Part shown: positions 15,705 through 22,745 of the stretch, in pieces
How the letters are laid out: each line of letters opens with the position of its first letter
How positions within the stretch are numbered: the first letter of the stretch is position 1
From: Phytohabitans houttuyneae
GTDB taxonomy: Bacteria > Actinomycetota > Actinomycetes > Mycobacteriales > Micromonosporaceae
Assembly (NCBI RefSeq): GCF_011764425.1
Contig: NZ_BLPF01000003.1
Coordinates: 1,178,001 to 1,242,000, forward strand
Reading direction: 5' to 3'
DNA length: 64,000 nucleotides
Translations under genes and position numbers: made by a program
Notes under the pieces: model-generated
What the model was told of the DNA's origin: nothing
Seen by the model: only the letters and a program-made list of their open reading frames with translations
The model's database searches: none

Positions 15705-16553
15705 ATGTCTGATGCGCAGAAGTCCGAGCCGGCACAGGAGCCGCCGGGCACCCTCGCGGCCATGCATCTCAAGCCCGACCACGGCGAACGGTCCTACCGC
15801 GGCTCCGGCCGCCTCGAAGGCAAGCGGACCGTGATCACCGGTGGCGACAGCGGCATCGGACGCGCGGTCGCGATCGCGTTCGCCCGGGAGGGCGCGGACG
15901 TGCTGATCTCGTACCTGGACGAGCACGGCGACGCGAAGGACACCGCCGCGCTGGTCGAGGAGGCCGGCCGCCGGGCGGTGCTCGTCGCCGGCGACCTCGC
16001 CGACCGGGAGCACTGCCAGACCGTGATCGACCGGGCGGTCGGCGAGCTGGGCGGGATCGACGTGCTGGTCAACAACGCCGCGTTCCAGATGACCCACGAG
16101 ACGATCGAGGAGATCCCGGACGAGGAGTGGGTGCGCACCTTCGACATCAACATCACCGCGATGTTCCGGCTGGTCAAGGCCGCCCTGCCGCACATGGGCG
16201 CCGGAGGTTCGATCATCAACACCAGCTCGGTCAACTACGACATGCCCCGCCCGACGCTGCTGCCGTACGCGACGACCAAGGGCGCCATCGCCAACTTCAC
16301 GGCCGGCCTCGCGCAGATGCTCGGCGAACGCCAGATCCGCGTCAACGCCGTCGCCCCCGGCCCCATCTGGACCCCGCTCATCCCGTCCACGATGCCGCCG
16401 GACCACGTCGCCACGTTCGGCGAGAACACGCCGCTCGGCCGTGCCGGCCAGCCCAAGGAGGTGGCGCCCGCGTACGTGCTGCTCGCCTCCGACGAGGCCG
16501 CATACATCTCCGGTGCCGTCGTACCCGTCACCGGCGGCAAACCCATCCTCTGA
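15705..16553 (+). CDS. short-chain dehydrogenase (general stress protein 39 type)
   Basis: A 282-residue NAD(P)-dependent oxidoreductase. The cofactor motif is TVITGGDSGIGRAVAIAFAREG, NNAAF follows, and the catalytic set is Ser in INTSSVNYD with YATTKGA (Tyr and Lys). The N-terminal extension (LAAMHLKPDHGERSYRGSGRLEGK) and C-terminal ISGAVVPVTGGKP identify the subgroup related to Bacillus stress proteins such as YdaD/YhdF. The ATG at 15705 has AAAAGGA just upstream. It opens a forward run with the DUF7218 protein and a partner-switching pair, which supports a general-stress role. The natural substrate is unknown. Confidence 0.92.
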   Translation: MSDAQKSEPAQEPPGTLAAMHLKPDHGERSYRGSGRLEGKRTVITGGDSGIGRAVAIAFAREGADVLISYLDEHGDAKDTAALVEEAGRRAVLVAGDLADREHCQTVIDRAVGELGGIDVLVNNAAFQMTHETIEEIPDEEWVRTFDINITAMFRLVKAALPHMGAGGSIINTSSVNYDMPRPTLLPYATTKGAIANFTAGLAQMLGERQIRVNAVAPGPIWTPLIPSTMPPDHVATFGENTPLGRAGQPKEVAPAYVLLASDEAAYISGAVVPVTGGKPIL

Positions 16554-16597
16554 CCCACCGGCCGCACCCTCGCGGCCCCGACGCGCGGAGGCCCGCC

Positions 16598-16918
16598 ATG
16601 CCCGCAGGTTCAAGCCCGAAACGAGAACGGCAGTACGAGCACATCAAGGACAGCGCCAAGAAGCGCGGCGCGTCGACCAAGCGGGCCACGGAGATCGCCG
16701 CCCGCACCGTCAACAAGGAACGCGCCCGCGCCGGCGAGTCCCGCACCGCGAGCCGCACGTCCACACAGGACATATCGTCCAGCCGCCGCGGCGGCCAGCG
16801 CTCGCACTCCGGCGCGCAGGGGCGCACGAAGGAGCAGCTGTACAACGAGGCGAAGAAGCGCGGCATCCAGGGCCGATCCCGGATGACCAAGGCACAGCTC
16901 CAGCGCGCGCTGAGCTGA
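16598..16918 (+). CDS. DUF7218-type basic protein, often named plasmid stabilisation protein
   Basis: A 106-residue, highly basic, hydrophilic protein (SSPKRERQYEHIKDSAKKRG, then ATEIAARTVNKERARAGES). The C-terminus (TKEQLYNEAKKRGIQGRSRM...LQRAL) resembles a SAP/Rho-N helix-extension-helix, a DNA- or RNA-binding motif. Homologues are widespread in actinobacteria and annotated as plasmid stabilisation or DUF7218; no toxin-antitoxin function is shown here. GGAGG at 16587-16591 marks the start. It lies between a stress dehydrogenase and anti-sigma genes. Confidence 0.85.
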   Translation: MPAGSSPKRERQYEHIKDSAKKRGASTKRATEIAARTVNKERARAGESRTASRTSTQDISSSRRGGQRSHSGAQGRTKEQLYNEAKKRGIQGRSRMTKAQLQRALS

Positions 16919-17001
16919 GCGTGGCCCGCGCCGTGCCACCCGGACCCGGCACGGGTACCGTGACAGATCAGTTCGGGTGGCAACGAAAGGAACAATCGGC
17001 G

Positions 17002-17400
17002 GTGACCAGGGTCCAGATGTCGCTGCGCCTGCCCCGCGACGTTCACGGCCTGGCACTGGTGCGGGCCGTCGCCGACCGGTTCCTCACGGCCTGCGGCGCC
17101 TCCGGCGACTGCCGCCAGGACCTGATCGCCGGCCTCGTCGAGGCATGCGGCAACGCGATCCGCCACGCTCTCAAGGTGGACGAGTACACGGTCATGCTCA
17201 CCGTGGACGGCGAGTCGTGCGTGGTCGAGGTCAGCGACGAAGGCCTGGGCTTCGCGATGCACGGCCCGCCCGGCGCGCCGCCGCCGACCGCGGTCTCCGG
17301 CCGCGGCCTGTACATGATCGACCAGCTCGCCGACTGGCTCCAGGTGGACAGCCAGCCCGGCCGAGGCACCACTGTCCGGTTCGCGAAGTCGCTGGCTTGA
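17002..17400 (+). CDS. RsbW-like anti-sigma factor / serine kinase
   Basis: A 132-residue single-domain GHKL ATPase of the HATPase_c_2 type. The N box is LIAGLVEACGNAIRHAL, followed by VVEVSDEGLGF (G1) and SGRGLYMIDQLADW (G2). Such proteins bind an alternative sigma factor and phosphorylate a STAS antagonist. The GTG at 17002 has AAAGGA 11 bases upstream; an ATG at 17017 is possible. Its stop codon overlaps the start of the SpoIIE phosphatase gene, so the two antagonistic activities are co-translated. No sigma factor or STAS gene lies immediately beside it. Confidence 0.88.
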   Translation: MTRVQMSLRLPRDVHGLALVRAVADRFLTACGASGDCRQDLIAGLVEACGNAIRHALKVDEYTVMLTVDGESCVVEVSDEGLGFAMHGPPGAPPPTAVSGRGLYMIDQLADWLQVDSQPGRGTTVRFAKSLA

Positions 17401-18683
17401 TGGCCGCCTTCCCGGTTCCGCCACCGGCCCGGTCCGGTGCCGCCGAGCCCGCTGCTGGCACTACGCTGTGGGCCGTGATCGAGGGCCACGACAGCGACGA
17501 ACGGCTGCGCCGCATGGAGGCGCTCACCGACACGTCCCTGTCCCAGCTCGACCCGGACGACATGCTCGACGAGCTCCTCGACCGGACCCGCCGCGTGCTG
17601 GGCATGGACACGGCGGCGGTGCTGCTCGTCGACGTACACGCCCGGCAGCTCGTCGCGACCGCCGCCCGCGGCCTCGAGGAGGAGGTGCGGCAGGGCTTCC
17701 GCCTCTCGGTCGGCCGGGGGTTCGCCGGCCGCGTCGCCGCCGAGAAGCGGCCGGTCGCGCTGAACGACGTCAAGCCCGGCGACGTGGCCAACCCGCTGCT
17801 GCTGAGGGCGGGCATCCGGTCGCTGCTGGGCGTGCCGATGTTCGGCGCCGGCGAGGTCATCGGCGTCCTGCACGTCGGCTGCCGCAGCCCGCGCACCTTC
17901 ACCGCCGACGACATCCGCCTGCTGCAGGTGGCCGCCGACCGCGCCGGCGTCGCCGCGCAGGCCCGCGCCACCACCATCGACCGGACCGCGGCGCTCGCCC
18001 TGCAACGCAGCCTGCTGCCCAGCCAACCCCCCGACCCGCCGGGCGTCGACATCGCCGCCCGCTACGTGCCCGGTCACGACGCCGGCGTCGGCGGCGACTG
18101 GTACGACGTCTTCTCCCTGCCCGCCGGCGGCCTCGGCATCGTGGTCGGCGACGTCTCCGGACACGGCCTCGCCGCCGCCGTGGTGATGGGCCGCCTGCGC
18201 AGCGCACTGCGCGCGTACACGCTGGTCACCGACAACCCGGCGCAGGCGCTGAGCATGCTGGACCGCAAGGTGCACCACTTCGAGGCGGGCAGCCTCGCGA
18301 CGGTCCTGTACGCCACGATCAGCCCCGACCGCACCACGATGCAGATCTCCCTGGCCGGCCACCTGCGCCCGATGCTCGCGCTCCCGGGCCAGGACGCGGT
18401 CATCCCCGACATCCCGGTGGACCCGCCCCTCGGCCTGGCCGGCCACCACCCGGCACGCCGGCACACCGAGATCGCCTTCCCGCCCGGCGCGGTCCTGGTC
18501 TGCTACACCGACGGCCTCGTCGAACGCCGCCACGAGATCATCGACACTGGCATCGAACGCCTCCGCAAGGCCATCATCGCCGCCCCCGCCGAGCAGGTCT
18601 GCGCGACGGCGATGTCCGCACTGGCCGAGGAACGCCCGGCCGACGACATCGCGATGCTCGCGATCCGCAACACCGCGGGCTGA
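17400..18683 (+). CDS. GAF domain PP2C-type serine phosphatase (SpoIIE/RsbU family)
   Basis: A 427-residue phosphatase. A GAF sensory domain covers about 45-190 (LDELLDRTRRVLGMDTAAVLLVD, LGVPMFGAGEVIGVLHVG). The SpoIIE catalytic domain covers about 215-427 with metal-binding aspartates in GVGGDWYDV (D233), GIVVGDVSGHG (D251) and PADDIAML. It should dephosphorylate a STAS anti-sigma antagonist and so counteract the RsbW-like kinase encoded just upstream. The ATG shares its A with the TGA of that gene (17398-17402), a tight coupling. A later GTG (17476) is an alternative start. The GAF ligand is unknown. Confidence 0.93.
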   Translation: MAAFPVPPPARSGAAEPAAGTTLWAVIEGHDSDERLRRMEALTDTSLSQLDPDDMLDELLDRTRRVLGMDTAAVLLVDVHARQLVATAARGLEEEVRQGFRLSVGRGFAGRVAAEKRPVALNDVKPGDVANPLLLRAGIRSLLGVPMFGAGEVIGVLHVGCRSPRTFTADDIRLLQVAADRAGVAAQARATTIDRTAALALQRSLLPSQPPDPPGVDIAARYVPGHDAGVGGDWYDVFSLPAGGLGIVVGDVSGHGLAAAVVMGRLRSALRAYTLVTDNPAQALSMLDRKVHHFEAGSLATVLYATISPDRTTMQISLAGHLRPMLALPGQDAVIPDIPVDPPLGLAGHHPARRHTEIAFPPGAVLVCYTDGLVERRHEIIDTGIERLRKAIIAAPAEQVCATAMSALAEERPADDIAMLAIRNTAG

Positions 18684-19134
18684 CCACAGGCGTTATCTGC
18701 CCCGGTCCGCGTCAGCGGGGGACCGCTTGCTCCCGCGGGCACCGCTCCGGTCGGCGGCTCGCCAGGGCTCGCCGAAAGCCCCGACCTCCGCTGCCAGGTC
18801 CGCGATTCAAGCCCGGCTTCCGCAGATCTAGGAAAGTTGGTGTCGTTATGGCGTTCCTCGACTTTCGGAGTTTTCGTCGTCTGGGGTCCTTTCGCGGTCA
18901 GGGTGAGCCTTCCAAAGTCCGACCTTGAGTTAGATGTGAACTGTCGCTATGCCCGTGGTTGCCGCCTAACCCTCTGCGGTCGCCCACCTCAGCCCAGGAG
19001 CCCGCTCCGGCAGATCTCAACCCCGCCAGCCGGCGGATGTCTCGCAAGGCCTTTGTTGGCAGCATGTAGCAGCAATGCTGCAAACGGATGCAGATTCGAT
19101 ACATTTTCAGCGGCTGTAGAGAAATGGAACTGGG
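18684..19134. other. non-coding lower-GC stretch with a possible repeat fragment
   Basis: About 450 bases without a supported gene. GC content falls from about 18,830 onward relative to the surroundings. The segment GCAGATCTAGGAAAGTTGG near 18,822-18,840, continuing TGTCGTTATGGCG, resembles one arm of a palindromic actinobacterial intergenic repeat as I remember it; the expected second arm is not present. The rest precedes the DUF6082 gene and may hold its promoter. Confidence 0.35.
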
Positions 19135-19761
19135 ATGCGGGGGATGGTTAGAAGCGCCAAGGACGCTCCAGGTGCCGGTCGGCGCCGATTTCATCGGCTT
19201 TCGGTGGCCGCCTCTCTGCTCATCGCGTCGGTAGCGGTACTCTTCATTGTCGTTGCCTCTCCTCTGGCATTGGGGCTTATCGCGCCGAGGAGTGACAACT
19301 GGGTGACCCTCTCAAACGTCGGTCAGGCATACGGTGCAGTGTCCGCACTTCTGTCTGCCCTGGCGCTTTTCGGCGTCATGGTCTCGCTGGCGTTTCAGTG
19401 GCGGCAGAACCAGATCGCGCTCAACCTGGCCGTCCGGGAGCAGCAGCGAGCACTGGTGGAGATGGGAATCTCAAATCCCGAGCTGCTCTACTCCAAGATC
19501 AGGGACGTCGAGGAAAAAGACCTTCCCATGACGCAGTACGCGAATCTTTGGATGTCGCATTGGAAGCTTTTGTGGGATATGCGCAACATACACGAACCGC
19601 ATGTTTCTCACCTGGCGTACGAGCTTTTCAAGAACGACGTCGCATACGCCTGGTGGGAAAAGGTCGGTACGCATTGGAATATCGACGGGTCGCGCCGCGA
19701 CAGAAAGTTCATGGAAGTTGTCATGGAGGCGCATCGGGAAGCATCAGAGCATCAGCGGTAG
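19135..19761 (+). CDS. DUF6082 family membrane protein
   Basis: A 208-residue protein with two membrane segments near the N-terminus (LLIASVAVLFIVVASPLAL and ALLSALALFGVMVSLAF) and a cytoplasmic C-terminal part. The motif NWVTLSNVGQAYGAVSALLSALAL, then FQWRQNQIALN and YANLWMSHWKLLWDM, fits DUF6082, a Streptomyces-rich family of unknown function. Codon use is less GC-biased than in neighbouring genes (for example ATG GGA ATC TCA AAT CCC), suggesting recent acquisition. It stands alone, with a strong bidirectional terminator downstream. Confidence 0.85.
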   Translation: MRGMVRSAKDAPGAGRRRFHRLSVAASLLIASVAVLFIVVASPLALGLIAPRSDNWVTLSNVGQAYGAVSALLSALALFGVMVSLAFQWRQNQIALNLAVREQQRALVEMGISNPELLYSKIRDVEEKDLPMTQYANLWMSHWKLLWDMRNIHEPHVSHLAYELFKNDVAYAWWEKVGTHWNIDGSRRDRKFMEVVMEAHREASEHQR

Positions 19762-19794
19762 AGGTGGTTTGGCCGCCGCCAGTCCCGGAGCGCC

Positions 19795-19821
19795 GGCCGG
19801 GCGCGTAACGCGCGCCCGGCC
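19795..19821. terminator. bidirectional terminator
   Basis: A perfect 11-bp GC stem (19795-19805 with 19811-19821) with loop TAACG lies between the convergent DUF6082 and FN3-CBM2 genes and can serve both. Confidence 0.7.
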
Positions 19822-19846
19822 CTTCGCTCTCAGGTCTCGCGGTCGG

Positions 19847-20605
19847 TCAGCGGGAGCAGGTCGGGTAGAAGCTCGGAAGGGGCGTGCCGCCCTCGACCAG
19901 CATGCCGAACGTCGTCGACGCGCCCGGTGCCAGCGTCCCGTTGTACGAGGCGTTGCGGACCGTGACCGTCGTGCCGCTGGTCTCCACCACGCCGCCCCAG
20001 GCGGCGACGATCCGCTGGTTGCCGGGCCACTGCCAGGTCGTGCGCCAGCTGGGCAGGGTTTCGGTGCCGGTGCTGCGTACCGTGACCGTGGCGATGAAGC
20101 CGGTGCTCCAGGTGTTGTTGATGACGGCCGTCGCCGTGCAGGCCTGGGTCGGGGCCGTGCGCGCGGTGCCGATCGGGTACGGGACCTGGCGGCCGTCGGC
20201 GCCGAAGCGGAACCAGTACGGGGTGTCCGGGGTCAGGCCGCTGAAGGTGACCGTGCCGGAGCGTTCGGGGCCGGAGACGATCTCGGCCAGCGGGTTCTGC
20301 CAGAGCTGGGCGTCCTCCTGGCTGGCGAAGAGGACGACGGTGACCGGCGGGTTGTAGCCGCACGGTGGGGTCAGGAAGGTCGCATAGGTGATGGTCACGC
20401 TCGTGGCGGTGACCGCGGTGGCGGCGCCGGTGATCGGCAGGACCGGCGGGCAGGTCGGCGTCGGCCTGGGGGTCGCGGTCGGTGACGGGCTCTCGGTGGC
20501 CGTCAATGTCGTGGGGGAGGCGCCGGCGCTGCCCATGCCGGCGGCGACGAGACCGGTCAGGGCGACGGTCGCGCCGGCGAGTACAACGCTGATCCTGTAG
20601 AGCAT
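19847..20605 (-). CDS. secreted FN3-CBM2 protein without a catalytic domain
   Basis: A 252-residue exported protein. The signal peptide (about 1-29, GMGSAGA) is followed by a Pro/Ser/Thr linker, a fibronectin type III-like domain (about 55-145: VTATSVTITYATFL, SGTVTFSGLTPDTPYWFRF) and a C-terminal CBM2 (about 152-252). The CBM2 shows ACTATAVINNTWSTGFIATVTV, WRTTWQWPGNQRIVAAWGG and the closing FYPTC; its two cysteines match the CBM2 disulfide. No hydrolase or lyase domain is present, so it may be a substrate-binding accessory protein. The ATG has AAGGAG upstream. A link to the GH5/PL genes is plausible but no shared operator was seen. Confidence 0.82.
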   Translation of the reverse strand: MLYRISVVLAGATVALTGLVAAGMGSAGASPTTLTATESPSPTATPRPTPTCPPVLPITGAATAVTATSVTITYATFLTPPCGYNPPVTVVLFASQEDAQLWQNPLAEIVSGPERSGTVTFSGLTPDTPYWFRFGADGRQVPYPIGTARTAPTQACTATAVINNTWSTGFIATVTVRSTGTETLPSWRTTWQWPGNQRIVAAWGGVVETSGTTVTVRNASYNGTLAPGASTTFGMLVEGGTPLPSFYPTCSR

Positions 20606-20802
20606 CCGGGTCTCCTTAGCGGCCTGTCGCCCTGTATCGACGAGGAACGATACTTCGAAGGTTACCAATGGATTCGCGGTCGAAGAATGCGCCGGTTTGG
20701 CAGCCGGTCCTATATGGAGCAAAGTCGTCCAGTGCGGTAATGGCGACCAACACGGTGCAAAACTCGCGCGGTGAAAGAAGTTTGAAAGGGCTCTGTGCTT
20801 GG

Positions 20803-22017
20803 ATGTCCGGCGATGCGCGCACCGGCGTGGGGACGGACTCGCGGAGGTGGTCGACCGACTACCTGCCTACCGCCGTGTCGTGGATCCTGACCCACACGCT
20901 GCGGGGTGTGCGGCGGACCGGGCAGCTGCCGGTCGGCACCGAGCATGTGGTGCGGCTCCTGCTCCGCGTCTGCCCGGTGGGCCTCGCCGCACGGGGCCAG
21001 ACCCGGCGCGGTGTCGCGGCCGCCGTGGCGCGGTGGCGGCCGGACGGCGGGGTGGAGCGGCCGGACGGTGAGGGCCTGTGGGAGCTGACCGACGCGGCGA
21101 CCGCGGACCTGCGGGAGGCGACCTCGCGGCTGGTCACGCCGCGGGAGGGTACGCCGGAGCGGCTGCGCGAGCTGTGGACCGGCGAGCTGGTGGCGGCGGT
21201 CCGTCGCGCCGCCGCGCTGGCCGGTGCGGAGGGCGTGTGGCGGCCGCACGCGGTACACCTGCTGCGGGCCGTCCTCGCGGACGAGGCCAGCCGGGGGGTC
21301 CGGGCGTTGGCCAGCGCGGGCGTCGGCACCCGGTTCGCCGGGCTGGACATCCCGGACGACCTGCCGCCGCGCGAGGCGCTTCCGGACACCGCCGTCGTGC
21401 CGTACCTCGACCGGCGCGGCTGGATCCGCCCGCACGCCGCGCCGCCCTACCGCACCGGTGTCGTCGGGCGGCTGCGGTGGCGGTGGGCGGCCCTGCGCGA
21501 CGACCCGCGGGTGCGCCCGATGGCGACGGACATCCTGCTGGGCGTGTACCAGGAGGCGATCCGCAACGCGGTGCGGCTCGGGCACCGCGCCACCACCTCC
21601 GCGCACGTGGTGGTCGGGCTCGCCGCCCTCGAACATCACCTGTCCACCACCGGCCAGCAGCTGCGGAGCCGGGCCGCCTCGCTGGACGCGGCCGGGCGGC
21701 TGCTGCGCGAGCACGGCATCGACTACCGCGCGGCGTACGAGACGGCGGCTCTCACCTGCGCGGACCTCGCCACCACCGGGGAACGGTGGCCGCGGATCGA
21801 CGGCGACGTCGAGCGCCGCACGTGGCAGCTGTGGCAGCGGCTGGACGCGGCCGGCCTGCCGTACGCGGGGACGACGGCCGTCCTGCACGCGCACCTCGCC
21901 GGCCCCGAAGGTTCGGCCGCGGCGGTCGTGCGGGCGCTCGGCGTGTCGCCGTCCGCGCTCGAAAGCACGGCGCTGCGCCACCTGTACGGCGCCGGACCGC
22001 GACGCGGCGCGCGGTAG
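20803..22017 (+). CDS. hypothetical protein with possible Clp_N-like helical repeats
   Basis: A 404-residue protein of unknown function. Two or three segments echo the Clp N-domain repeat, in which a helix with EA...LGH is followed by TEHLLLGLL: TEHVVRLLLRVCPVGLAARG near the N-terminus, PHAVHLLRAVLADEASRGVRALASAG in the middle, and YQEAIRNAVRLGHRATTSAHVVVGLAALEHH near residue 255. That domain binds substrates or adaptors of AAA+ unfoldases; no ATPase domain is present here. The ATG at 20803 (MSGDARTGVG) was chosen where GC-biased codon use begins; an ATG at 20668 is in frame. The similarity is by eye only. It is convergent with the gene at 22028. Confidence 0.65.
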   Translation: MSGDARTGVGTDSRRWSTDYLPTAVSWILTHTLRGVRRTGQLPVGTEHVVRLLLRVCPVGLAARGQTRRGVAAAVARWRPDGGVERPDGEGLWELTDAATADLREATSRLVTPREGTPERLRELWTGELVAAVRRAAALAGAEGVWRPHAVHLLRAVLADEASRGVRALASAGVGTRFAGLDIPDDLPPREALPDTAVVPYLDRRGWIRPHAAPPYRTGVVGRLRWRWAALRDDPRVRPMATDILLGVYQEAIRNAVRLGHRATTSAHVVVGLAALEHHLSTTGQQLRSRAASLDAAGRLLREHGIDYRAAYETAALTCADLATTGERWPRIDGDVERRTWQLWQRLDAAGLPYAGTTAVLHAHLAGPEGSAAAVVRALGVSPSALESTALRHLYGAGPRRGAR

Positions 22018-22027
22018 ACCGCGCTCC

Positions 22028-22450
22028 CTACCGGCCGGGCTGCTGCCGTCCGCCGCTGGTCACCGGGGGCGGCGGCGCGGTGGGCGGCGGGTCGGACCAT
22101 CTGTCCACCATGTACAGCACGAGCGCGGCCACCAGCAGCCCGGGCAGCACCAGCGCGGTGACCGCGGCGTGTGAGGGCGGGTCGATCAGCGGGGCGTAGT
22201 GCAGGGCGAGCAGCAGCAGGGTCGGCGCGAGGCCGATCGACCACGCCGCCACGTAGAGGCCGATCCGGTCGGGGCCGGCGCCCAGCCCGACCAGCCGGCG
22301 GACCAGGACGAGCAGGAACAGCAGCCCGAGCGACACCGCGACGGCGGTGTGCGGCGTGGTGAGCAGCAGCGCGAAGAACGGGCCGTAGAGCAGCAGGACG
22401 CAGATCGCGACGGACAGGCGGGCGCCGTCGAGCTCCTCAGCGCGGGTCAT
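22028..22450 (-). CDS. small integral membrane protein
   Basis: About 140 residues with four hydrophobic helices (SVAICVLLLYGPFFALLL; VAVSLGLLFLLVLV; IGLYVAAWSIGLAPTLLLLAL; TALVLPGLLVAALVLYMV) and a Pro-rich cytoplasmic tail. No family was recognised. It overlaps the STAS gene by 14 bases and is the last gene of the operon that starts with the giant hybrid kinase, so it may take part in or report on that signalling pathway. A start five codons upstream (22465) is possible. Confidence 0.75.
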   Translation of the reverse strand: MTRAEELDGARLSVAICVLLLYGPFFALLLTTPHTAVAVSLGLLFLLVLVRRLVGLGAGPDRIGLYVAAWSIGLAPTLLLLALHYAPLIDPPSHAAVTALVLPGLLVAALVLYMVDRWSDPPPTAPPPPVTSGGRQQPGR

Positions 22451-22745
22451 CGCCGGTACCCGCATTGTGGACCGTGGCGAGCTCGGCGAGGCCGGAGATG
22501 GTCAGCACCGGGCCGAGGCGGGGGTTGGCGACGAGCGTGAGGCCGTCGGCGTGGGCGAAGAGGACGGCCAGGCCGGCGCTGTCGAGGTACTCCACGGCGG
22601 ACATGTCGACCACGACCGGCGCGGGCGCGCGGTCCAGGGCGTCGGCGAGCGCGCCGGCGTTGCTCATGTCGATCTCGCCGGTGACGGTCAGGACGGTGGC
22701 GCCGTCCGCGTCCCGGCTGGGAGTGATGGCAAGCGGTGCGCTCAT
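22437..22745 (-). CDS. STAS-domain anti-sigma factor antagonist (SpoIIAA/RsbV type)
   Basis: A 102-residue STAS protein. The core reads VLTVTGEIDMSNAGALADALDR, then VVVDMSAVEYLDSAGLAVLFAHA; Ser56 in LDSAG is the residue phosphorylated in this family. When unphosphorylated such proteins bind RsbW-type kinases and free the sigma factor. Its ATG overlaps the stop of the giant hybrid kinase gene (ATGA, 22742-22745). That gene encodes both a PP2C phosphatase and an RsbW-like domain, so this STAS protein is very probably the substrate of both. Confidence 0.93.
   Translation of the reverse strand: MSAPLAITPSRDADGATVLTVTGEIDMSNAGALADALDRAPAPVVVDMSAVEYLDSAGLAVLFAHADGLTLVANPRLGPVLTISGLAELATVHNAGTGDDPR

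Noticed and set aside
16598-16918. Toxin-antitoxin or plasmid maintenance module suggested by the plasmid stabilisation name
   Set aside because: There is no partner gene and no toxin fold; the name is inherited from old annotations of DUF7218.
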